A stretch of DNA of 64,000 bases from Clavulina sp. PMI_390 (lineage: Eukaryota > Basidiomycota > Agaricomycetes > Cantharellales > Hydnaceae). Position 1 is the stretch's first letter. Each line of letters opens with the position of its first letter. This document shows, piece by piece, positions 11,084 through 23,004 of this stretch. Position numbers and translations under genes: made by a program. The stretch is from contig WIDE01000042.1 in assembly GCA_015039315.1 (NCBI GenBank), forward strand, positions 99,675-163,674, read 5' to 3'. The notes below the pieces were generated by a model. The model was given only the letters and a program-made list of their open reading frames with translations. It was not told the DNA's origin and ran no database searches.

Positions 11084-13776
11084 ATGCCTGGTTCCAAGGA
11101 AGTATCCGCCGCCAAGAGGCGCGCACGCGACACCGCCATCGACCGTGTTGCAAAGTCCCTCAACGACGAGAAGAGCGTCTCCTCTGTCGATGCGGCCGCT
11201 TATCTTGCTGCAGATGCTGCTGAAATCGTCCGGAGGATAGAGGCGAAAGAGTGGACTGCTACGGATGTGATGAAAGCGTACATTGAGCGCGCTATACAAG
11301 CTCAAAGAGCAGTGAACCCACTCACCGAAAGTATGTCGCATTTGAGTCATCTATCACCCCAATGTCCCTAATGAGACACCTCCGTAGTCATGTTTGAGGA
11401 TGCGCTGAAGGAAGCGAAGGCATTAGACGAAGAGCACGCGGCCACTGGTAACCTTCGTGGTCCTCTGCATGGAGTTCCAGTCAGCGCTAAAGATCTCTGT
11501 GAGCTGTCTACGAAATATCATTCTTGAGGGCCCTCTGACGCTTTGCGCTACTTTTATAAAGTCAACATTGAAGGATTGGACTCCACAATAGGCTACACAA
11601 GGTGAGTTACCACCCCACCGGGGTATTCTGTAACGAAATTCTGATGCAACTCCTTTCTAGATTCGCGAATCGTCCAGCATCAGATACTGCAGAGGTCTGT
11701 CCCATGTCTCTCTATCAAATCACCCCCATTTGCTGACTATTCCAAACTCCAGTGTGTCGAGCTCGTACGGAAGGCTGGCGGGATCGTATTCGCCAAGACC
11801 AATGTGCCACAAACGATGCTTTCTTTCGAATGCTGTAATCCTGTTTGGGGTCGCACTCTCAACCCTCTCAAGAGCTCGGGCCCCAAGAACCCAAAGGTCC
11901 CTCCGATGGAGCAAGAACGACGCTTCACTTGCGGAGGAAGTAGTGGTGGTGAGGGTGCACTACTCGCTTGCGATGGTAGCGCTTTCGGGTTAGGGACAGA
12001 TATTGGTGGAAGCTTGAGAATTCCAGCTGGATTCTGCGGCATATACTCCTTGAAGCCAAGCCCCGGCAGAACTTCTGTTACCGGCACGACTGGTAAGGAA
12101 GAGTTTCCGATACCGGGCGTCAATTACTTATCGGCTCTCTCACTCTTCTAGATCCCGTACCTGGCTTTGACGCAATATTAGTCGCTTCTGGCCCAATGGG
12201 AAGGTACATGCCCACTTCTGTTCTACCGTATCATTTCCAATATGCCAGTCCCTTCTCATGTCCGAACTCTCCCTCTGCCAGATCCGTCAATGATGTTCGC
12301 ATTGGTGCTCAGCTACTACTTGGGAGCCCAGGGTCAAAAGTGCCACTCCCATACCGACCCGACGCCGCACAATCTATTGCAGGGAAGAAGCTAAAGTTTG
12401 GCTATTATGTCTCAGGTAAGCTTCCAAATTTCTGTTTTATCTTTCCGGTGTGACGCGTTCATAGACTTGATGAAATGACCACAAAATTACTCTTGCCGTC
12501 CGCAGATGGGGTGGTGAAAGCCTCTCCTGCATGTCAGCGAGCTGTGATGGAATCTGTAGAGGGTACGTAGCCCTTCTCCCGTCGATCCAGATAAATTTCG
12601 TGCCTAATCTAGGATTACAACAAAGCCCTTCGGAAAGCTGGACACGAATGTGTTCCGTTCACGCCTCCATCTGGTGAGTCTTCAAGAATTGTCTCTCTAC
12701 AAAGCATCTCTCACATCGTTGCTATTCATAGTGGACGAGGCTATGGCAATATTCATTGCACTAACGTCTGCTGATGGGTACCAAACATTACTTGACCATC
12801 TAGGTCCTGATTCTATGGTAAAAACCAGTATAATATACTCAGGAGACTGAATAAACTAAATCCGCTGCTTCACAGGAAGAATCACTTTTCTTAGTGACTC
12901 TGCCTCCTAAACTTCCAAGTGGGCATTTACTCTTTATTCCCTCCCAGCACTGGTGCTGATATAATTCATACTACCAGAGGTCGTTCGTAAGTTTGGTGCA
13001 TGGACCATCAAGAACATCATGCACGATGAGATGTTCGCCAGCTTTTTGCGGCACTCGAAGATTCGTCGCCCCAAATCCTACCTCCGAATTGCCGGCGAGC
13101 GCGATGAGTATGTGCGCAGGTTTAACAAAGAGGTCTGGGAGACCATGGGCTTTGATGGTATCATTGCACCAGTGCTTCCATCACCTGCTTTGCCGCACGG
13201 GTGAGTCACCCTACACTATCTTTACGCGGTGGCTGATAAATTTTTTTTCGTAGCGCAACGAAGACACTGTCAACCCTCTGCGTCGGGACAATACTCTACA
13301 ATCTTGTCCCGTCTGCAGTTGGTGTTATCCCAGTCACGCACGTTGACCCAGCTAAGGATCAACTCTCAGACGAGTGGCTCAAGGATTCGCCTCTCGTCAA
13401 GAAAGTTGGCTCTATGAGGGGCAAAAAGGCCTCCAAAAGCACGCCCACGCTTGTAGGAGAGAAAGGCAATGATGCCAGTGCACCAGCTTCCACTCTTCCA
13501 CCAACTACTAGTAGTATCTCGTCCGGCCCCACGCCAGAATATGAGACAGGTCGGCATGGCTCACACCTCATCGAGGAAGACCTTTACGCGGGTGGACCGA
13601 TGACGAAGAAATCTTATGACCCCGACGCGATGGCAGGGCTTCCTGTCGGTATCCAAATTGTCGGGAGGTTGCACGAGGATGAGAAAGTAGTTGAGATGAT
13701 GGGGATTGTAGAGGAAGCATTAGGCGATCCGAAAGCAAGAGGTTTTGGACCTGGAAGTGGAGCAAAGTATCTATGA
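11084..13776 (+). CDS. Amidase-signature family enzyme (amide hydrolase), copy 1
   Basis: Amidase-signature enzymes hydrolyse amide bonds with a Ser-cisSer-Lys triad. The start is ATG 11084 (MPGSKEVSAAKRRARD). The product is interrupted by many short introns. Visible catalytic parts are the lysine in LHGVPVSAKD (about 11470-11500), the cis-serine in FTCGGSSGGEG (about 11930-11955) and the nucleophile in LGTDIGGSLRIPAGFCGI (about 11990-12035). Homologous downstream parts follow, such as SVNDVRIGAQLLLGS and DEMFASFLRHSK. The end is LPVGIQIVGRL...GFGPGSGAKYL with the stop at 13774-13776. A low-complexity Ser/Thr/Pro insert (about 13410-13550) lies just before the conserved C-terminal part. Fungal relatives include acetamidases and fatty-acid amide hydrolases; the substrate cannot be told here. 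All three triad residues are present, so it is probably active. Confidence 0.9.
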
Positions 13777-14280
13777 TGGGAGCAGCTCTGCCATTATTTG
13801 TGGTCTCCTCACTGTCGATGCACCTTGTCATTGTCACCCCTACATGTTGTGACCAAGTACTTGTTTATAGTGTACCTCAGTTGGATCTCCCATATTATTT
13901 TGTCGTTAATTCGTCCACAAAATCTTTCTGAGAAGTGAGGTGCCTACTTGAGATCGTGAGCACGGACACGTGATCCCAGGTTTGACTTGTACCCTCCCTC
14001 ACGGTTCTGTCAGTCGTGTGCGGCCACCATATGACCACATCCAGTGCGACGTCCGAATATCCACTATGTCTGGAGTCAAAAGCTCTCCTTGCATGACCAC
14101 AAGGAATGATACTATACCGCGCGTCCACTCTGGGCGCGGATGACCGAGTCCCCAGATTTCAGATTTGCAAATCACTCCCACCGTTGCTCCTGCAAACCGC
14201 CTTCCAACCCCCAACAAGGCGAGCTATAATCTCCATCGTCTAAGACCCCACTGGCAGATTAGAACCTATACGTTGTATCG
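13777..14280. other. Intergenic region between tandem amidases
   Basis: About 500 nt without a gene. It should hold the 3' end of the first amidase and the promoter of the second. Confidence 0.5.
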
Positions 14281-16961
14281 ATGCCGAGCACCAAGGTTGT
14301 TTCGAGCACCAAATGTCGTGCACGCGACACCGCCATCCAGCGGGTTGCAGATTCCTTGAAGGAGGAGAAAGACGCTTTGGGTGATGTGGCTCAGTATCTT
14401 GAAGCTGATATCTCTGAGATTGTCCGAAAGATTGAAGTGAAAGAGTGGACTGCGTCTGCAGTCACCAAGGCTTACATCCTCAGGGCTATCGAGGCCCAAG
14501 GCGCTGTAAACGCCATCACGGAAGGTATGTTCACACCGTATCAAGCTCCTCTTACTATGCTGATCTCTATGGTCAGTCTTGTTTGATGACGCTCTAAAGC
14601 AAGCGAAGGAACTTGATGAGGAGTTTGCTACCACAGGAAGACTTCGCGGGCCACTCCATGGTGTCCCCGTCACGGCAAAGGACCTGTGTACGCCCCTTAT
14701 CTTGTGTTGATGGGCGATCCGTGCTTACTTTTGGACCCTCTCCATGTAGTCAACATTGAGGGGCTTGATTCTACTATCGGCTATACGACGTAGGTGACCT
14801 GTGAAGTATACTCCTCCTCATATCACTCATTATAACCACTGCAGATTCGTCAATCGTCCGGCGACGGATACGGCCGAGGTTAGCATTGTTCCCCGGCATC
14901 TCAACTTCTGTCTCATGACCTTTCCTTGTTTCTAGGTCGTTGAGCTTGTTCGAAAGGCGGGGGGTATCGTCTTTGCCAAGACCAACGTCCCACAAACCAT
15001 GCTCACCTTCGAGTGCTCCAACCCTTTATGGGGCCGTACCCTCAACCCACTAAAGAAAACCGCCCTCAAAAATTCAAAGGTCCCTGTCGCTGAGCAAGAA
15101 CGCCCCTTCACGTGTGGGGGCAGCAGCGGGGGTGAAGGTGCTATGCTTGCTTGCGACGCGAGCGCCTTGGGGCTGGGTACCGATATTGGCGGAAGTTTAC
15201 GGATCCCAGCAGCATTTTGTGGAATCTACTCACTGAAGCCAAGCCCTGGGAGAGCTTCCTTGGTTGGGACTACAGGTGAGCTGCGCTGTCATTCCTTGGT
15301 TCCACTCATTTTGTCCCAACTAATGATTCTCGTACCACAGACCCTGCACCTGGGTTTGATGCGATAACAGTCTCCTCGGGGCCGATGGGAAGGTATCATG
15401 CGGGTTCTCTACATCTCCCCGCTCTCGTGAGATAGGCAAATCTAATATTAGTCCCATTTCTTTGCTTCACACAGATCTGTCAATGACGTCAGGGTTGGTG
15501 CTAAAGTACTCCTTGGGAGCAAAGGCTCGACAGTACCCATTCCTTACCGACAAGAGGAGGCCCAGACGGTCATCGGCAAGAAACTGAAATTCGGGTATTA
15601 TCTGTCAGGTATGGCGATAAGCTCCACTGAAGATTTGTACACAGTCTTACTTTACGATGGTCACGATTCTCCACCAATTAATTACAGATGGTGTGGCGAA
15701 GGCTTCACCAGCATGCCAACGAGCTGTGATGGAATCCGTAGACGGTGGGTTGTGTTGTCGAGGTTGTGGGATTCTTCTGCCTCTGACTTGTTGTCTCAAG
15801 CCCTCCGAAAGGAAGGTCACGAATGCATCCAATTCACTCCTCCGAGGGGTAAGTGCTCTACTGAAATACTTCGTGGAACCACATCTGACTCAACGCCGTT
15901 TTAGTTGACGAAGCCACGGCTATATTCATTGGACTAACGGCGGCCGATGGATACCATACATTGCTCAGTCATCTTGGCCCGGACCCCAAGGTAAGTTTCA
16001 TCGGCTTGGGCTCATCACCCTGATACTCACACGATCCGCTTACAGGAAGAGGGACTCTTCCTTGCAACGGTCACTCCCAATCTTCCCAGTACGATCAATT
16101 TTTCACCGTATTGTTCGAGTATTTCTCACCCAGAGTCTTTCATTAGAGCTCGTTCGTAGATTTGGAGCATGGGCCATCAAAACGTTCATGCATGATGAGA
16201 TGTTCGCATATTTTTTCCGGAGCTCCAAGATGCACAAAGCGCAATCTTATTTCCGCGTTGCCGCCCAGCGTGACGAGTATGTGCGCATGTTCAACAAGGA
16301 GGTATGGGAGAAGATGGGCTTTGATGGGATCATCTCCCCAGTCCTGGCAGCCCCAGCCTTGCCACATGGGTACGTGCTTGCGCTATGACGAACCTATTGA
16401 CTATTCTAATGGCTGGACATTCGCAGCGCAACAAAGACTCTGTTGATCCTTGGCGTCGGAACGCTGTTATGGAACATAGTGCCTTCGTCAGTGGGCGTCA
16501 TCCCAGTCACTCACGTTGACCCCGCCAAGGATCAGTTGACTGAAGAGTGGCTCAAAGATTCTCCACTTGCTAAGAAGCTGGGCTCCTCCATCAAACCAAA
16601 AAGCGCACCTGAGCCTTCCCCCCGGAATTCGAGTGAGAAGCCTGCAGGCGACAAACCCGCTGGCGATGGAGAGGCCACTGTTGCATCTGCCCCATCTGCC
16701 CCACCTGCTGCTGCTGTCTCCAAGCATGAAACAGGCCTGCACGGTTCGCCCCTGATCGAGGAGGATCTCTATGCTGGTGGACCAATGACGAAGAAATCGT
16801 ACGACCCCGACGCGATGGCTGGGCTCCCTGTTGGAATCCAGATCGTTGGAAGGCTGTATGAGGATGAGAAGGTCGTGGAGATGATGGGGATCGTTGAGGA
16901 GGCGCTCGGTGACCCTAAAGCTAGAGGCTTTGGGCCTGGTAGCGGAGCAAAATATTTGTAA
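14281..16961 (+). CDS. Amidase-signature family enzyme, copy 2 (tandem paralog)
   Basis: This is a tandem duplicate of the gene at 11084-13776, same strand and the same exon pattern. The start is ATG 14281 (MPSTKVVSSTKCRARD). The triad is again complete: lysine in LHGVPVTAKD (about 14655-14685), cis-serine in FTCGGSSGGEG (about 15110-15135) and nucleophile in LGTDIGGSLRIPAAFCGI (about 15175-15220). The C-terminal 60 or so residues are nearly identical to copy 1 (PMTKKSYDPDAMAGLPVGIQ). The insert before them (about 16580-16720) is Pro/Ser/Ala-rich and unlike that of copy 1 in sequence and length, so this linker is under weak constraint. Activity is likely and the substrate is unknown; the two copies may differ in expression or in the linker rather than in catalysis. 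Confidence 0.9.
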
Positions 16962-17390
16962 TTCAGGCGGTGATCGAAGCTGGATATTACCGTCATGCTG
17001 GGTTCCAGGATGTGACCTATCTATTATAATATATTGCTTTGTTTCTTTTTCCTCTTTGGTTGGTCCCCGTTAGCTGAGATGCTGCGTGGGAAACACTGCG
17101 CCAACGGGTCGAGAGAGCCTGGTTACAACACCCACGTTCTCGAACAACAAATAGTGCATCATCTGTAGGATCCCATTGAGCGAGAAAACCCTTCCATAGT
17201 TCTCTAGATTCTCATTCGGACTTGGCGCTAGCTGGTTTCCCAGCCTCGAATCAACCAGCATCGAAAATTACGTTTGGCGCCAGGAGCTGTGCAGCAAGCT
17301 CGATAACCCAGCGTCCTCGCTCCATTGTTGAAATCATCATTTGCCGTCTATTCTTGACTCATATCTTTACGCGCTCTTGAATATACCGAA
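16962..17390. other. Intergenic region
   Basis: About 430 nt between the second amidase and the next plus-strand gene. The first 100 nt are T-rich, as expected of a 3' end. No gene seen. Confidence 0.5.
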
Positions 17391-18402
17391 ATGTCCGATA
17401 CAGCATGTGAGGCATTACTATAACGCTACTCCGCTGAAGCATACCCCTGAGCTGTTCTCTTCTCTTTCAAGCTTTGCCGCCACACTACACACCTGCAGAT
17501 ATCACTGTGTGGGATATCCCGCCTACTGATGGGACGCGTACTCCGACTGGGTCGATGTTTGATCCTGTGATAATGCCAGTTCAGGATATTGGCCGCCGTG
17601 CACCGTTTCGTGAGTCTCTTCTCCGTTCATGCACATCTATACTCAGCATACTTTCTCTGGTAGTATACTACCAACTATTCCAGAATGGGCAACCTATCTC
17701 ATCGCTTCAGTCTTTTGATAAGGACTACTCAGCCCTCGGACGCGTGCGGCGTATCAGTATCGCACCACCGCAAACCGTATCAGTGTTTCATGCATACATC
17801 GCGACCCTCGAGGGATTCCAAGGGAACGATATTGTTCAAATCTATTTACCCGACTCTTACGCACCAGCTGCCCCCAACACGCGTCTCCAGCTGGCCGCTG
17901 GTGCTCCTGGCACCACCCCAGATGAGCCTATCGCGCTAATCGTTCGCGACTCACCTCCACCGCCATGGAGGCTCGATATATCAGGTGTCGGCATCCCTAC
18001 TCGCGATCCGGCTGATCCCTCGACTGTGATTTCTGGCGCGCTCCCGCCCAAATGGCGAGCTGGGTATGCAGCGCGCGATACGTACTTGCTTGATTGGGAG
18101 GCCGAGAGTCTGTCGCACATCGGTCGGCGCACGATAAAGAAAAAGGATCTATTATGGGTACGACTGGATGCTTCGAGACAGTTGAGCACTGGTGGTATGT
18201 ACCGGCAAAGGGTTGAGGTGCCTGAGCATGAACAGGAAAAGAATTCCTAACATGTCCCCCTTCAGAGACTACCTCAAGTTGCCATCAGGTCATCCATGTC
18301 CCGACGCGCCGTTTAGGCGGTAAGAACAACCTTTGTCAATCACGAACCTCTCTGACTAATGGAGAACTTCTGATAGCTGTTGCGAAGGAGTTTATCGTAT
18401 GA
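17391..18402 (+). CDS. Unrecognised small soluble protein, four exons
   Basis: I do not recognise the family. Exon 1 is ATG 17391 to 17406 (MSDTA), followed by a 65-nt intron. Exon 2 is 17472-18194 (SLPPHYTPADITVWDIPP...), exon 3 is 18266-18319 (ETTSSCHQVIHVPTRRLG) and exon 4 is 18377-18402 (AVAKEFIV, stop 18400-18402). These sum to 819 nt, 273 codons including the stop. Exon 2 also contains a possible 123-nt intron (17610-17732) that would keep the frame, so a 231-aa form is equally possible. The middle contains a beta-rich stretch (RISIAPPQTVSVFHAYIATL, then GFQGNDIVQIYLP) and proline-rich loops. There is no signal peptide and no clear membrane span. Confidence 0.6.
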
Positions 18403-19825
18403 CCCATCACGAGTGTCACGGAGCTGATTAAGTATTACCAGGGAGCAATAATATAATAATACTAGAAAGCGGCTACAGCCCGTTATCATGAAATGATGAC
18501 AAAACGATGATCCAAAGGGCGCCACCTCAAGGCTCTGCAACGCTGTAGAAGGCGATCTCTTTACAATATATAAATTAATGTGTATAGTGCTTCGGGGTCA
18601 TCGGCCCAGAGCAATCGGCTGAATGATTGGTATGTTATACTCTTTGCATTCAAGTTGGCATCTGATTCTCGGGCCGCTGCTCGGCCTTCATGGAGACGGT
18701 CCATTTGTTGAGAGCACATGCTGCTCCAACAAATCCAAGGGACCTTGCGACGCACAGTCAGGAAGTGATATGATTGAACTGCCCATATATACACAGGTGC
18801 CATCAGAAACGACACCTCGAGACACCCCACCGGTGTATGGTCCACACGACGAATTGCGAAATATTCCCTCAGTGTAGTTTACGGACCGTAGAGCAATGTA
18901 ATACTGCACAGAATTCATGAACAACATATCCACACTCCCTCAAGCAGATTGAATGTGTAGCGTCCGGGGGGATAGCGTCGTGTGGGTAGTTGAGGTTGAT
19001 AGCGGATCGCGCAGATGATGCATTCCTGTAAAGCCAAAGCAGTAAGAGATATAGACAGTGGCAAATGATGATTGGTCCCGGGCTGAATGATATCTGGGGC
19101 ATAGCTAACTGCATCATGCGATGTCACCCTTTGGGCAGTACTGTTGGCTGGTGCGCAAACTCCATGAATGGAACAATACTAATTTATTGGGCGTATCTGC
19201 TGGTCCAACATCAGCTTGCGGGAGGTAGCGATTTGCTTGGCAAATTATATTTTATACGGAATATGCGGGAGGTATTATACAGGGATTCGTGCGTATGATG
19301 CCCCATGGCGCATAGACCCGCAGATCTGTGCGAGTCCACGGCTGCATTGCTGCGTGATAGAGCGTATTGTAGCTTCGGGTACTGAGTATGTGCGTTCGGG
19401 GAGGCAGAGCGGAGCGTGAGTGCCCAGAGCGGATAGCGAAGAGCAAAGAATGCGGGTAACGCGATCATGATCGGCAAAAAAAAAGACCGTCGGAGCACAT
19501 AAAGGTCATAATGCATTGTTTTTTTTAACAAATGGCACGCGGGGTAGCGACAGCGTTGCGTGTTGTAAGAATGGGGCGAGGGCTGGTGGTGGCGCGACCT
19601 GGCAGGACGCGAGAGCAAAAATCAAATTAGCGGAGAAACGCGGCGCCTCGGAGCGGCCCGCAGTCGGACCGGTGCGTTCTTGTAATTATAATACTTATAG
19701 ATAATTATCATGAGAATCTACTACTACTATAACGACCCGCCAACGCCGAGCCATCGCGCAAGAAACCTGACGCGCTGGGAGCTAACGAACAGGTCCCCGC
19801 AGATTGACAAAGTTTCGCACACAGC
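18403..19825. other. Gene-poor intergenic region
   Basis: About 1.4 kb between a plus-strand gene end and a minus-strand gene end. Only short unsupported reading frames occur. A run of A at about 19477-19486 and a run of T at about 19519-19526 are the only striking features. I see no coding or RNA gene. Confidence 0.5.
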
Positions 19826-20794
19826 TCATGAGAGTCTCGTCACGAAGCTTAAGAGAAATTTCATAACAACACATCCACTCCACACCATCAACCCTACTGC
19901 CACAACCGCGACGAAGTCGCGCCTGCTAACCGGAGAGATCGGCACCTCACGTTGTGGCCGTGGGACGGGTAACAGAGTGCGCGGGCTGAAGAGAGCAGCA
20001 CGTAAGCGCTTGCGTTCCGCCTGCTTTTGTTGAAGCCGCGCGACATTGATCGCCATCCAGAGGTCAAGCTCGTTGAGTGGGACCGCAGCAGGTTTCGCCT
20101 GATTTTCGCGAGGATCGACTTCGAGCATTGGTGATGGAGGTGGAGTGAATGTGCGCTCCACCTTACTGGCCTTCTCGTTGAGCTCCAGTTCCTTCAGGGA
20201 GTAGTACAGATCCCGGAGGAAGACGTCGTCTGGCGGAGGTGCACAAGAGTGGACATCATAGCTGTGCTCGAGCTTGCCTGTCGAGAAGCTGGGTTCGGCG
20301 TCACAGAGGGCTTCGAGGTCTTCGGTGGCGAGTACTGTATTTGGGAGGGAGTACAAGTCGCGCACGTTGGTAGCGAGAAACTTGCAGCAGTCTCGGCTAT
20401 CGGTGCCACTACCATCTGAGCTGGAAGACGTGGAGCTCCGTTTCGATGAGGTAGAGGTATGAAATGCCTCCTCAAGGTCGCGCGCGATCTCCCAATCACA
20501 CAATTGCTCAACCTCGAAGAACGCTGATGATCGCGAAGTGTTGGAGAATGCCCACGGCGGGATCGAGTTGGTATCGAAGTCTGACTCGGCCGCGACTTCA
20601 GAAAACACAGGAGATGACATTGGTGTGGGATGTGAAAGATGGTGCATATCATCAATGTCGCCATAGATCTTCTTGTTTACTGACGGGTAACCCAAGCGAG
20701 GGGACTTGGCAATATTGGGGCTTCCTGTGAGGTAGAGAATGCTCTGGACGTACAGTGACAGCGAATTCAGTCTTGAGGCTTTGGGCATTTCCAT
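19826..20794 (-). CDS. Unrecognised 322-aa protein with a C-terminal membrane segment (probably tail-anchored)
   Basis: A single open frame of 322 residues starts at ATG 20794 (MEMPKASRLNSLSLYVQ). It is Ser/Asp/Glu-rich in the first two thirds, with a poly-serine stretch around residue 120. A basic helix follows (INVARLQQKQAERKRLRAAL, about residues 252-271), and a hydrophobic stretch VAVVAVGLMVWSGCVVMKFL at about residues 294-313 lies close to the C-terminus. A single membrane segment at the very end with no signal peptide suggests a tail-anchored protein with its bulk in the cytosol. A small upstream exon at about 20867 (MTTSLVDVSVTWTTPVDK) is possible, but its splice phase did not fit, so I kept the ATG at 20794. 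Confidence 0.6.
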   Translation of the reverse strand: MEMPKASRLNSLSLYVQSILYLTGSPNIAKSPRLGYPSVNKKIYGDIDDMHHLSHPTPMSSPVFSEVAAESDFDTNSIPPWAFSNTSRSSAFFEVEQLCDWEIARDLEEAFHTSTSSKRSSTSSSSDGSGTDSRDCCKFLATNVRDLYSLPNTVLATEDLEALCDAEPSFSTGKLEHSYDVHSCAPPPDDVFLRDLYYSLKELELNEKASKVERTFTPPPSPMLEVDPRENQAKPAAVPLNELDLWMAINVARLQQKQAERKRLRAALFSPRTLLPVPRPQREVPISPVSRRDFVAVVAVGLMVWSGCVVMKFLLSFVTRLS

Positions 20795-21261
20795 GAAAAT
20801 AGATTGCTCACATGTGATTTATCAACCGGAGTAGTCCAAGTGACAGACACATCAACCAGTGAGGTGGTCATTTTGCGGGAGGTGATTTTTGATAGGGTAT
20901 GCTGGGGGAGGGACGCTGGTTGAAAAGGGATTCGTGAGAGGTATCAGTAGTACAAAGCAAGGCCGAGCTTTATATCATATTTGAGACGCTTCCTCTTCCT
21001 AGGTGTGACTCTGACTCTCATCTGACACCTTTCCGCACCCTGGCTTGGCGGAAGACTCAGATGCTGCTAAGTAGAGGCAGGGATGTATCACGGCGAACAA
21101 AGCTCTATGCGTGGTATTACGGTCAAGAAGCAGTCATTGGTGGATTAATTATCGCTTGACACTCCAGTCAGCTTTTCTGGTGGACTGGCTCAGAGCATCG
21201 GTGTTGGGTTTGAACAGAGTTCATGCCTGTTTCCCACGCCCCTTTCACCACAAAACAGTGA
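20795..21261. other. Divergent promoter region
   Basis: About 470 nt between a minus-strand gene and a plus-strand gene. It probably holds both promoters and an unresolved first exon of the pseudouridine synthase: an ATG at 21061 begins an Arg-rich leader (MLLSRGRDVSRRTKLYAW). I could not join it in frame with certainty. Confidence 0.4.
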
Positions 21262-22674
21262 ATGCCCAGTGGCGAACCGAGGCTTTTACTCAGGGCGATC
21301 CAAAACCTGAAAATTCATGGAGTCGATGTGATCTATGTTGAAAAGAACCTTTGTGTCCTGAATAAGGCGAGCGGAGTCATCTCACAGCTCAAGAAGTCTG
21401 CGAACAGTTCCTCGACTGAGGTCAGTCGAACACTCAAAGCCTTCTATGGAACCAAATAACCTGAAGTATCTCCTCCTGATTAACTCATTCAGGATCATGG
21501 GCTAAATCCAATCGTTCGCCGTAAGTCTCTCTGAGCCTCTACATCACCATCTCTCGTGCTGAGCCTGCCTCTAGTCCTCAACGAGCATCTACCCCGACCA
21601 CAAAACTGGAGCGCTCTTCACCGTCTAGACCGCACTACCACTGGCTGCCTCGCCTTCGGTACTCTGGGGACAACTTCCTTCGTTCGCTTCTCAGAACAGT
21701 TCGCCACCCGTCAAATCGGCAAGGAATATCTAGCCCTCGTAAGGACTGACCAAAGTCAGCTTGTCACTAAAGCAATACGTGAGGGACATCACGATGAAGA
21801 GACAAAACTTCGGAGCAGCTGGCTGCAGGATAGTACCGGACGGCCTCGTTTCACACATTCGTCAGTCGAGGGAGCAAAACCTGCTGAGGCCACTTGGAGA
21901 GTAATCGCACATTCTGTGAGTTATCCTTCGGTGACTACTGTAGCCTCATTCTGATGAGCAACTTCCAAGGCGGCGTCTCCGGTAGCGTTACTCAAAATGC
22001 GTTTGTTAACTGGACGAAAGCATCAACTGCGTCTGCACGCTGCTGAAGATTTGCATGGTGAATTTCGGGATCAATCTTCCCATTGGAAACATCATTAATG
22101 ACGAAGCACATTACAGTACCGATCCTAGGCGACCAAAGATATACCCCCCAAACTTTCCCTCAGCTACCGCTGTCCTTGCCAGAGGACCGGGTTTACTTAC
22201 ATGCGTCAACGATCGGGCTCAAGGTGAGCTGGCCGAGCAATTCCATTGATGCTGACCTAGAAAGATTCTGACACTTCCCGTCATTACTCCACCCCTCTCG
22301 CCTTACTCTCCCTCCAGCGATTCGTGACACTTCCACCTACCCCTCAATTCCCGAAGCGTAAAGCTGCACGCACCACCATTCGCTTGACTGCACCGCTGCC
22401 ACATGACTTTGTTCACCAGTGCAGTCGCCTCGGCATTCAGGTCCCTAGAGCCTCGATCACTGGACGTGCTCAGTGGAACTGGGATGCAAAAGGTTCGGGT
22501 CTTGACCTGGGCGCCGATTCCGATGCATCTTTAGCCGATGATGGGCGGCGACAACCTCTGTTGGATGGGCAAACGACGGACTCCAGCAATATCGAGAGGC
22601 AGCCTGGATGGAGAAACTCTCAGATGTTTGAGATTCCCGCTCTTGGAGGCACATTTTTCCCCCGAGGCAATTAA
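21262..22674 (+). CDS. RluA-family RNA pseudouridine synthase
   Basis: This enzyme class isomerises uridine to pseudouridine in RNA. The RluA signature HRLDRTTTG lies at about 21620-21647 with the catalytic aspartate in HRLD. Upstream, DVIYVEKNLCVLNKASGV is the usual first strand and substrate loop of the fold. Downstream come IGKEYLALVRTD and an exon with MRLLTGRKHQLRLHAA (about 21995-22045), the RluA motif II. Several short introns interrupt it, and the stop is at 22672-22674. ATG 21262 is in frame, but the gene may start in an upstream exon (see 21061) with an Arg-rich leader, which would suggest a mitochondrial form. The C-terminal 90 residues are hydrophilic and not part of the catalytic fold. 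The RNA target cannot be told. Confidence 0.85.
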
Positions 22675-23004
22675 GATTCTTCTCAGTCCCCATGTTCTCG
22701 CCCACTGTCGTATATCTTTCATCCGTAATCTCTTGCGCATGCGTAGCGGCTGCTTTTGGTACCAACAGACGGGAGAGTGACACCACGGCTGGCGCGACAA
22801 GGTCCTCACCAGGGGTGCCTGGATGTCCGCGGACTACCACGTCTCTCACCATCATCATGCATGATTCGTTTGCTTCACCTCCACTAGCTAGTGTTATAGA
22901 CGCAGTTGAGCTCTTCTGAGTTGTGGGGCATGTATTCCATTTTCCAAGCACAGTCCGTGAATTACAGTGAATACAGCCCTATATATTTTCGCTCTAGCCC
23001 TAGA
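22675..23004. other. Convergent intergenic region
   Basis: About 330 nt between convergent gene ends, holding the two 3' ends. Nothing else seen. Confidence 0.5.
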
